Source of the DNA: Prevotellaceae bacterium
GTDB taxonomy: Bacteria; Bacteroidota; Bacteroidia; Bacteroidales; UBA932
DNA: 38,257 bases
Assembly (NCBI GenBank): GCA_031263185.1
Contig: JAISGH010000085.1
Location: 1-38,257, forward strand
Direction of reading: 5' to 3'
The notes under the pieces: generated by a model
Seen by the model: only the letters and a program-made list of their open reading frames with translations
The model's database searches: none
Told to the model about the DNA's origin: nothing
Part shown: piece by piece, positions 25,109-31,282 of the stretch
Numbering within the stretch: position 1 is the first letter of the stretch
Layout of the letters: every line of letters begins with the position of its first letter
Made by a program: the position numbers and the translations under genes

Positions 25109-25304
25109 AATCTATTAAATATAAGTTATATGATTGTTATTTTAGTATTATATGCAATAGGTAATTTTTTCTGACAAAATATACAATGCTGCTGCAAGCG
25201 ATCCGGCGAAGCTACCGCTTCAAAACGGTTGCGCCAAAAATATTCAAAATTTGACGCTACCCTTCTCCCTACGCCCAAAAAAAGCACAAGCCTCCAAAAA
25301 AGGT

Positions 25305-25443
25305 TTGACGAAAACCCAAAATAGTATGGAAGGAGTACCGGGTAAGGTCGAACGTCCACTGCGCCGAAATGGCGACCATCAAATGGTTGAGGCCTGTTCT
25401 TGGTGTTACCCGAGTTTTACTCCAATGGTAATAATGTTAGTTT
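25305..25443 (-). ncRNA. ssrS: Probable 6S-like RNA between zapA and rny
   Basis: Read on the minus strand, the 5' and 3' ends pair (CGAAAAC at 25446-25440 with GTTTTCG at 25315-25309). Inside, GGAGTA pairs with TACTCC and CGGGTAA with TTACCCG. The apical part holds the small hairpins ACCATTTGATGGT and CGCCATTTCGGCG. This long rod with internal loops is the 6S RNA architecture. The gap has no ORF. A -7 box-like TTACTTTG lies at 25454-25447 just before the 5' end. zapA next to 6S RNA is a known arrangement in some bacteria. I did not fold it by computer. Confidence 0.55.
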
Positions 25444-25512
25444 TCGCAAAGTAAATTGAAAGCTTGTGCGGATGTTTAATACCTATGCAAAGAACGTTGT
25501 ATAGCGTATTGC

Positions 25513-25812
25513 TCACTTTTCGGTTACGTAGTCAAGGTATTCGGACAGCTTTTTATCCAAGTCCTGCAACCCGTTAATCGCTTTGGAGAAAGATTGATTT
25601 TGCTCGTTCTCTGCTACCTCCCTGATCGCAAAAAACATGCAAACCATAGCAAGCCAATCCTGCGCGTCCTTGTCGCCGTAATGCTGCTTATAGTTCAACA
25701 CCTTTTCGTTAATCAGCTTCACCGCCCGCCGCACTTTTTCTTCGTCGCTTCGCTCAATTTTGAGCGGATAGTAGCGCTCGGCAATGTTCACCCGTATTGA
25801 GAACTTTTCCAT
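25513..25812 (-). CDS. zapA: Cell division protein ZapA
   Basis: The 99-residue product has the ZapA head (VNIAERYYPLKIERSDEEKVRRAVKLINEKV) and a helical, coiled-coil tail (LSEYLDYV). ZapA binds FtsZ and bundles its filaments at the division ring. The ATG at 25812 (MEKFSIRV) is preferred: the upstream in-frame ATG at 25854 would overlap the preceding gene. It is the second gene of a two-gene operon. Confidence 0.9.
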   Translation of the reverse strand: MEKFSIRVNIAERYYPLKIERSDEEKVRRAVKLINEKVLNYKQHYGDKDAQDWLAMVCMFFAIREVAENEQNQSFSKAINGLQDLDKKLSEYLDYVTEK

Positions 25813-25829
25813 TACAAAATACTGCTTTT

Positions 25830-26123
25830 TCACTTCGCTAAAAGCGTGATACACTTATCAATTTCCCGCACAATCTTGCTGATTTTCTCTTTGGCTTCTT
25901 CCGTGCTCCCGTTAGCTGCCGCAAATGCTTGAGTAACCAGCAAGCTCTTATTCCGTTCCTCCTGCTCCGTCAATTTGGCCTCCAGCTCATGCCCACGCTC
26001 TACCAGCGCCCTGTAATCCTGCTGCATCGTATCGTATTCAACACGAGTTTTTTCGTATAGCGATACCAGCTGCTCGAATTTACCGTTCAAGCTATCCAAA
26101 ACATCATTTACTGCTGTGCTCAT
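25830..26123 (-). CDS. Short coiled-coil protein upstream of zapA (ZapB-like in layout)
   Basis: The 97-residue product is almost all heptad-type helix (VLDSLNGKFEQLVSLYEKTRVEYDTMQQDYRALVERGHELEAKLTEQEERN), followed by a helical tail. It lies 17 bases before zapA in the same operon and has the size and shape of ZapB-type division proteins, but homology is not shown by sequence. The start at 26123 (MSTAVND) is chosen because 26168 lies inside the promoter box. Confidence 0.7.
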   Translation of the reverse strand: MSTAVNDVLDSLNGKFEQLVSLYEKTRVEYDTMQQDYRALVERGHELEAKLTEQEERNKSLLVTQAFAAANGSTEEAKEKISKIVREIDKCITLLAK

Positions 26124-26167
26124 TTTTGTGCTGTACGATTTTTTGACGAATTTTGAAGTTAACCTCA

Positions 26168-26175
26168 CAAAGGTA
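26168..26175 (-). promoter_or_regulatory. Promoter of the coiled-coil/zapA operon
   Basis: The minus strand reads TACCTTTG, a full TAnnTTTG match, 44 bases before the ATG at 26123. Confidence 0.55.
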
Positions 26176-26355
26176 GTAAATCTTACGATAATTTCAAGTA
26201 CGTCTTTGTCTTTTTTTCATAAAACAATATCAACCCGAAGCGGAAACAGCAAAGAAAAGCGTACTTTTGTGCAAAAAACAGGCTGATGATATTTGTAGTT
26301 AGGGTAGCCTGTAGGGGGTATGTAATTTATAGTAACCATATCATACCAAATATTA

Positions 26356-26363
26356 TATTTTTG
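26356..26363 (+). promoter_or_regulatory. Promoter box for the M23 peptidase gene
   Basis: TATTTTTG fits TAnnTTTG and is 22 bases before the ATG at 26386. No clear -33 element. Confidence 0.4.
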
Positions 26364-26385
26364 TATTTTATAACACACAAAGACC

Positions 26386-28116
26386 ATGCAAACTACCATC
26401 CAACGCTTATCGGCGCAAGCTGCGGCAGCTGCGCTCATCATGACTTGCCAAGCAGCAACGTCGCAAAATGTTATTTCCTACGCTCCGCCCATGAAGAACG
26501 CCATGTCGCTGTCGGGTAGCTTTGGCGAGCTGCGCGCCAACCACCTGCACTCCGGCATAGACCTCAGGGTTGGGGGCGTGGAGGGCGAGCCGGTGTACGC
26601 CGCTGCGCAGGGATACGTATCGCGCATCGTAGTCAGACCCAACGGCTACGGCAACGCGCTGTACGTTGCGCACCCCAACGGCGCAACCTCCGTGTACGGG
26701 CATTTGCAGCGGTTTGCTCCGGCAATTGCTGCATGGGCGCACGAAAAGCAGTACGCCAGAGAGTCGTTTTTTCTCGACGTAGAGCTCGACTCGCTTACCT
26801 TTCCGCTCAGGCAGGGCGAGCAAATCGGCTTTGCGGGCAACAGCGGCAGCTCCTCCGGGCCGCACCTGCACTTTGAAATCCGCAACCACAGTCAGCAACC
26901 TCTCAACATTATGCAGCAGGATATTTACAAAATAGCGGACAAGCAACCGCCAACAATCCGCCAGCTGGTTGTTTACTGCTTTGATACGGTGCAAGGCACG
27001 CCGCTCCCCAAAAAGTACAAAGCGCTTGGCGTGAGGCCGGCGCAAGGCGCATACAAGCTTGCCGGAGGCGATACGGTAACGGTTGACGGCGCGTGCTACT
27101 TCGGGCTGGACATGCTGGATAAAATGGACGGCGCTGCGTACACCTTTGGCGTAAACCACTGTACGCTGCACATCAACGAGACCCTTGCCTTTGCTTACAA
27201 CATAAGCGCCTTTAACTTCGACGAAACGCGGTACAGCAACGCTATGGTTGATTTTGCGGAGAAGCAGCGCGCCAAGGCCAAAATCATCCGGCTGTACGTG
27301 GCGCAGGGCAACCGCCTGAGCATTTACCGGCAGGTAAAAAATCAGGGTATAGTGTCGCTCAAGCCGCACGAAAAGGCCAAGGTTTGCATTACCCTTACCG
27401 ACGACGCCGACAACAGCACGCAGCTGACGTTTTGGGTAAAGCAAGCTGCCGGCGCTGCCGCCAAAAGGCCGGACGCAAGCGCGGAGAAAGTCTTGCTGTG
27501 GTCCAAAAATAACACCTGCGAGGTGGACGGCTTCAAGATAGCTATCCCCACGGGAGCGCTCTACGAGTCGAGCCTTTTTGAGATGCAAACCACGCCGCCA
27601 AGCCACAACAGCGTTTCGCCCGTATTTTGCGTAAAGCAGCCCGTAACGCCGCCGCACCGCGCCGTGAGCGTAGGCGTGAGGGCAAGCGTACCCGAAGCTC
27701 TGTGGGCAAAAGCGGTGGTAGTGTGCATGGATGGCGACGGCAACAAAAGCGCTCTTGCCACCACCCTCCGGATGCCCTACTTCACCGCCGACAGCCGCAG
27801 CTGGGGATGCTTTTTTGTGGAAATCGATACCGTGCCTCCGCAAATTACGCCCGTCAACTTTACCCGCGATGCGCAGCTTGGCAGCGCTCAGCAGCGCATC
27901 ACGCTCAGGGTAAAGGATAAGCTCAGCGGAATAAAATCCTACGCGGGCTACATCGACGGCCGCTGGGCGCTGTTTGAGCACGACGAAAAAAGCAGCCTCA
28001 TGCACTACTACATCGACCGCTCGCGCGTAAAAAGCGACGCGCAGCACAGCATTACGTTCACCGCCTCCGACGTTGCGGGCAACAGCAGCACGTTTACCTG
28101 TACGCTGCATTTTTAG
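26386..28116 (+). CDS. M23-family (LytM) metallopeptidase, secreted
   Basis: The 576-residue product has a signal peptide (about 1-26) and an N-terminal M23 domain with all zinc ligands: H55 and D59 in HSGIDL, and H160/H162 in SGPHLHFEI; GYGNALYVAHPNG and YGHLQRF lie between. The domain should cleave peptidoglycan cross-links in the periplasm, an activity known for the family. The remaining 400 residues are beta-rich Ig-like segments (for example ITPVNFTRDAQLGSAQQRITLRVKDKLSGIKSYAGYIDGRW). N-terminal placement of the peptidase followed by such a tail is typical of Bacteroidetes members. Confidence 0.92.
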   Translation: MQTTIQRLSAQAAAAALIMTCQAATSQNVISYAPPMKNAMSLSGSFGELRANHLHSGIDLRVGGVEGEPVYAAAQGYVSRIVVRPNGYGNALYVAHPNGATSVYGHLQRFAPAIAAWAHEKQYARESFFLDVELDSLTFPLRQGEQIGFAGNSGSSSGPHLHFEIRNHSQQPLNIMQQDIYKIADKQPPTIRQLVVYCFDTVQGTPLPKKYKALGVRPAQGAYKLAGGDTVTVDGACYFGLDMLDKMDGAAYTFGVNHCTLHINETLAFAYNISAFNFDETRYSNAMVDFAEKQRAKAKIIRLYVAQGNRLSIYRQVKNQGIVSLKPHEKAKVCITLTDDADNSTQLTFWVKQAAGAAAKRPDASAEKVLLWSKNNTCEVDGFKIAIPTGALYESSLFEMQTTPPSHNSVSPVFCVKQPVTPPHRAVSVGVRASVPEALWAKAVVVCMDGDGNKSALATTLRMPYFTADSRSWGCFFVEIDTVPPQITPVNFTRDAQLGSAQQRITLRVKDKLSGIKSYAGYIDGRWALFEHDEKSSLMHYYIDRSRVKSDAQHSITFTASDVAGNSSTFTCTLHF

Positions 28117-28170
28117 ATAGAATGTGGGGCAGGTGGAAACCTCATTTTTTCGTGTCCATTTCATCGTTTT

Positions 28171-28256
28171 AATGAGGTAATGAGGTTGTTGATATGTGTA
28201 TTAATTCATTGCTACTGAGGTTGTTTTGTTAGAAAAATGAGGTTGAAAATGAGGTT
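28171..28256 (+). repeat. TGAGGT dispersed repeat, copy B
   Basis: AATGAGGTAATGAGGTTGTT, a 24-base variable spacer, then CTGAGGTTGTTTTGTTAGAA and two more TGAGGT words. It begins 55 bases after the M23 stop and marks the left edge of an AT-rich accessory stretch. The gap 28117-28466 shows nothing else apart from a promoter for the next gene. Confidence 0.8.
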
Positions 28257-28428
28257 TTAAACTTTCGCGGGAATGACGGTGGGAGAGAGGAGGGAAAGAC
28301 TCAAAATGAAATTTTCATAGCATCTCAAAAAAGATTTAGCCCAAAACCAAAAATGCGCTTAATATTATTGTAATATATTAAATATCAAAATGCTATATTT
28401 TTTTGTCATGTGCTAAGTAATTTTACCT

Positions 28429-28436
28429 TATCTTTG
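28429..28436 (+). promoter_or_regulatory. Promoter of the 58-residue protein
   Basis: TATCTTTG fits TAnnTTTG, with TTTG at 28402-28405 as a possible -33 element. The ATG follows 31 bases after the box. Confidence 0.55.
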
Positions 28437-28466
28437 TTGCTACAATTGATAAACAACAATTTTATT

Positions 28467-28643
28467 ATGGCAACACCTATTAGAAGTATTCCGGTATTGG
28501 AAGGAGATGTGGCGCGCAAGTTTTTGCGAGACATCAAAAGAAACGAAACCCGGCGCGGTACATATAAAATTTCACAGGAGGCAAGAGAAGGTTTCAAGAA
28601 AATTGAAGCCGAATACAGAAACCGAATTGCAAGTGAACTATAA
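28467..28643 (+). CDS. Small basic protein, possible orphan antitoxin
   Basis: The 58-residue product (MATPIRSIPVLEGDVARKF...YRNRIASEL) is basic, helical and free of membrane segments. The LEGDVARKFLRDI and KISQEAREGFKKIEAEY parts suggest helices of the size seen in small type II antitoxins, but I cannot name a family. Immediately after the stop (TAATG) a frame opens for only six codons (MKFWET) and stops, as if a coupled downstream partner had been lost. AT-rich; in an accessory stretch. Confidence 0.5.
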   Translation: MATPIRSIPVLEGDVARKFLRDIKRNETRRGTYKISQEAREGFKKIEAEYRNRIASEL

Positions 28644-28860
28644 TGAAATTTTGGGAAACATAATGTACGGTTTCGGCTCAGCGAAAAAACAAAAGTCGAA
28701 AAGATTTAGCCAAATTGTTATTCTTTTTGCACAACCAAAAATATCATTACTTTTGCTTTCAAAATATAAACGAGAAATACTTTGAATATGGTATAGAACA
28801 CAATGCGTTAAGTCGCATAAAATAAAATATATTAAAGAAAAAGCGTTAGCTTTTATTCTT

Positions 28861-28970
28861 GGTTTAGAAACTTAGACAATTTCAAAGCCACAAGAGTAAG
28901 TAGTCGACGCTCACGCTTTCCGGCGTGGGCTTACTTATTTGTGGCACAGGTAGTCTAAGACCTCTAAACC
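28861..28970. repeat. 110-nt rod-like hairpin element
   Basis: Four nested helices: GGTTTAGA (28861-28868) with TCTAAACC (28963-28970); CTTAGAC (28871-28877) with GTCTAAG (28953-28959); GCCACAA (28887-28893) with TTGTGGC (28939-28945); GTAAG (28896-28900) with CTTAC (28930-28934); and an apical CACGC/GCGTG stem. The loops and bulges are small and uneven. It could be an RNA gene, a dispersed fold-back repeat or a terminal structure of an element. No reverse transcriptase or transposase is nearby. Confidence 0.75.
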
Positions 28971-29024
28971 AGATATAGTTATAGTCCCACGCTTTTCTAT
29001 TTTAAATTAAAATCAATTTTAAAC

Positions 29025-29408
29025 TGCCGACTTGGGACGGATTACCTGAAATTTTACTCCAACCGGCGGCTTTTGGGCGAGCATGTGCCCTACGCCATTG
29101 AGGCATGGCCGGAAGGCAGCCAGCGCCACCTTTCGGCGGAGAGCGGGCTGTACTGCAGGATTATCACGGAGGGGCTTTTCGGAATTCGTCCCATCGGGCT
29201 GAGGTCTTTTACCATCACGCCCAGGCTGCCGGAAGAATGGAACGAAATGGCGCTGCGAAATGTGTATGCATTTGGGGATGCTCCCTTCGACATTAAGATT
29301 TCGAGATGCCCAAAAGGCGTAAAAACGGAAATATATTCGGCAGGAAAGCTTACTAAAACCTACACGGGAAAAAGCGGAGCAACAATGGCTGTGCAATTAA
29401 CAATGTAG
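29025..29408 (+). pseudogene. C-terminal fragment of a six-hairpin-type glycoside hydrolase
   Basis: The frame reads DYLKFYSNRRLLGEHVPYAIEAWPEGSQRHLSAESGLYCRIITEGLFGIRPIGLRSFTITPRLPEEWNEMALRN and then a beta-sandwich end. This matches the last catalytic helices and C-terminal domain of large (alpha/alpha)6 glycosidases from Bacteroidetes, which normally have 600 or more residues. Everything upstream is missing: the fragment begins abruptly about 50 bases after the 110-nt hairpin. There is no start codon other than TTG 29073 in this frame. Identification of the exact GH family is not possible from this part. Confidence 0.7.
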
Positions 29409-29468
29409 CTTTGTGGCGTTTCCGATGGGGGGAGATTCCCGTCGTGCATGTTATATCAGAAAAAACAG

Positions 29469-29505
29469 TATCTTTGTTATCGCTAAAATTTGACAAATAT
29501 CTTTG
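29469..29505 (+). promoter_or_regulatory. Tandem promoter boxes before DUF3791-DUF3990
   Basis: Two exact TATCTTTG boxes at 29469-29476 and 29498-29505. The TTTG of the first lies 21 bases before the second and so can serve as its -33 element. The gene starts 15 bases after the second box. Confidence 0.65.
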
Positions 29506-29519
29506 CAAAACATTCAAAT

Positions 29520-29756
29520 ATGGAGCCTAAAAAAATAAGTAAAGAGCAGAGCAATAAAGTGGCTTTTTTGAGCTTTATCGTACCGGAGTTTGCGAAATCC
29601 TACAAAATGTCAATGCCCGATTCCTACCGGTATTTGAAAAAATACGGAGCATGGGACTACCTGAATGAAAATTGGTGGGCGCTGCATACCGACAACCCGT
29701 TTTGGACAGTAAGGTATTTGTATGATGTGTGCTACGAAAACGGAGGGCTAAAATAA
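29520..29756 (+). CDS. DUF3791 protein, probable antitoxin partner
   Basis: The 78-residue product has the DUF3791 look: ISKEQSNKVAFLSFIVPEFAKSYKMSMPDSYRYLKKYGAWDYLNENWWALHTDNPFWTVRYLYDVCYENGG. The family commonly sits beside DUF3990 genes and is predicted to be the antitoxin. The TAA stop overlaps the ATG of the DUF3990 gene (TAATG), showing translational coupling. Confidence 0.85.
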   Translation: MEPKKISKEQSNKVAFLSFIVPEFAKSYKMSMPDSYRYLKKYGAWDYLNENWWALHTDNPFWTVRYLYDVCYENGGLK

Positions 29757-30442
29757 TGCAGGTATTTCACGGCAGCTATACTGAAATTTTTGATATTGAC
29801 TTGGCAAAAAGTCAACCGAACAAGGATTTTGGAAAAGGTTTTTATGTAACCAAATTTCGTAATCATGCCGAAACATGGGCGACAAATGTTGCCCGTCGTT
29901 ATCACAAAACGCCTTTCGTAACGGAATTTATATTTTACGAACGCGCTTATGAAGATGATCGCTATAAATTACTGCGATTCAGCGATTATTGTGAAGCATG
30001 GTTTGACTTTATTATACTTAACCGCAATCCTGAAACTACCGCACAAAAACACGACTACGACATAATCGAAGGTCCAATAGCAGACGACAAAATACAAAAT
30101 CGAATCACTGATTTTTTTGACGGATTGATAACGAAAGCCGACTTTCTGAATGAATTGAAATATCATGAAGAAACGCACCAGCTGTGCTTTTGTACGGTAA
30201 ATTCTCTGCAAATGCTGAAAAAAATTGATACCAAATACTCCTCTTACGTCGTACGAATTTCCGAGCAGATAATTGAAAATCTGATTTCGGATTTGAGTAT
30301 TGACGAATCCGCCGCCGCCGATATTTTTTATACTTCAAATACTTACGCCCAACTATCCGACCCAACCACCGGAATTTATAAAAATGACTGGACGGAAATC
30401 TACAAGATATTGAAAAAAGAGATATCACTTAAAATGAGGTAA
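29756..30442 (+). CDS. DUF3990 protein, ADP-ribosyltransferase-fold candidate toxin
   Basis: The 228-residue product starts MQVFHGSYTEIFDIDLAKSQPNKDFGKGFYVTKF. The FHGS and GKGFYVT segments fit the His and Tyr motifs of the ART fold into which DUF3990 is placed; a third acidic motif is less clear. The family is often paired with DUF3791 as a predicted toxin-antitoxin module; the actual target is unknown. The last codons (Lys-Met-Arg-stop) are part of repeat copy C, so the original C-terminus may have been replaced or trimmed by repeat insertion. Confidence 0.85.
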   Translation: MQVFHGSYTEIFDIDLAKSQPNKDFGKGFYVTKFRNHAETWATNVARRYHKTPFVTEFIFYERAYEDDRYKLLRFSDYCEAWFDFIILNRNPETTAQKHDYDIIEGPIADDKIQNRITDFFDGLITKADFLNELKYHEETHQLCFCTVNSLQMLKKIDTKYSSYVVRISEQIIENLISDLSIDESAAADIFYTSNTYAQLSDPTTGIYKNDWTEIYKILKKEISLKMR

Positions 30443-30518
30443 TTAGGTTATTGATAGATGCGTAATTTATTGCTACTGAGGTAGTTTTGTTGAGAAAATT
30501 AGGTAAAAATGAGGTTGT
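30431..30518 (+). repeat. TGAGGT dispersed repeat, copy C
   Basis: AAAATGAGGTAATTAGGTTA, variable spacer, TTGCTACTGAGGTAGTTTTG, then AAATTAGGT and ATGAGGTT. It supplies the stop codon of the DUF3990 gene (ATG AGG TAA at 30434-30442) and is followed after about 11 bases by copy D in the opposite orientation. Confidence 0.8.
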
Positions 30519-30529
30519 ACCCTCAAAAG

Positions 30530-30615
30530 AACCTCATTCCCAACCTCATTTTTATAACAAAACAACCTCAGTAGCAACATGTTATGAATATCTCCACAAC
30601 CTCACTACCTCATAA
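30530..30615 (-). repeat. TGAGGT dispersed repeat, copy D (inverted to C)
   Basis: On the minus strand: TATTATGAGGTAGTGAGGTT, variable spacer, TTGCTACTGAGGTTGTTTTG, then AAAATGAGGTT and ATGAGGTT. C and D make an imperfect inverted repeat of about 185 bp between convergent genes. The DUF6088 remnant takes its TGA stop from this copy. Confidence 0.8.
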
Positions 30616-31155
30616 TGATAAAAATATTTTGCGTACCCAGAGCGGCATAAGCTGCAGGTCGGTCTCAAATTCCTGCTTTGTAATATGCGAAAAATGCTCT
30701 TTGATAATTTCCAGCTGTTGCGGCATTATTTTACCTTCGCCTATTTCGCGCAATGCCGATACAATCAGCATTAGGAGTTTGGATTTGTACGCCAAGCTCC
30801 GCGCTTCGGAAGTGTGCTTAAACAAAATGCCCATACCTTTGCCAACGGCAATTCTACGCGGTGCGCCGTCTGTAATAAATACTGCGTTTGCAGGCACTTG
30901 TGTAGAAAGCCCCAAAGCGTTGAGAGCATACGCGCCTGTCGGCACAATGCGGATTTTGTCGCGTTTGGCAATGCCGTAGGCGATTTCGTCAATAGACGGC
31001 GACAGATATTTGCTTTTTATGTATTTGTTGCGATTGATTTTCGGGTAATAGTAAATCCCGTGTGCAACGCGTATCAGCAAACCTAATTTTTGCAGCTTGC
31101 CGAGCGCCAAACGAATAGCATCAGGTGTACCCAATGCTGCAAAATCGTCAGGAAA
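30610..31155 (-). pseudogene. Truncated DUF6088 (AbiEi-type antitoxin) gene
   Basis: The frame from 31155 reads FPDDFAALGTPDAIRLALGKLQKLGLLIRVAHGIYYYPKI, the winged-helix N-part of DUF6088/AbiEi-like antitoxins, then the C-terminal part with VPTGAYALNALGLSTQVPANAVFITDG. The usual first ~20 residues before FFPDDF are missing: a stop (31156-31158) precedes directly. The only possible start is TTG 31134. No nucleotidyltransferase toxin (AbiEii-like) follows on the minus strand; the repeat D begins there and provides the stop. I treat it as a remnant. Confidence 0.72.
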
Positions 31156-31245
31156 TTATATCAATAAAATATATAGGCCACTATGTTTCGCGCGTTTACC
31201 CTGCATTTTTTAGGGCAATAAAAAGTTTTTGTGCCGTAAATTCGC

Positions 31246-31261
31246 TACTTTTGTATTTTTG
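31246..31261 (+). promoter_or_regulatory. Overlapping promoter boxes for uvrD/pcrA
   Basis: TACTTTTG (31246-31253) is followed directly by TATTTTTG (31254-31261). TTTTTG ending at 31231 lies 22 bases before the second and could be its -33 element. ATG at 31283. Confidence 0.5.
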
Positions 31262-31282
31262 TTTCACCCCAAATAGCAGCTA

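Noticed and set aside
26407-28164. A 585-codon open frame on the minus strand opposite the M23 gene
   Set aside because: It mirrors the M23 reading frame in a GC-rich gene, has no family motifs and is mostly basic and low-complexity; a shadow.
28507-28785. A 92-codon ORF as the missing partner of the 58-residue protein
   Set aside because: It overlaps the small gene in another frame and its composition looks random; it lacks toxin motifs.
28861-28970. A retron msr-msd RNA
   Set aside because: The paired ends and hairpin would fit, but there is no reverse transcriptase anywhere in the window.
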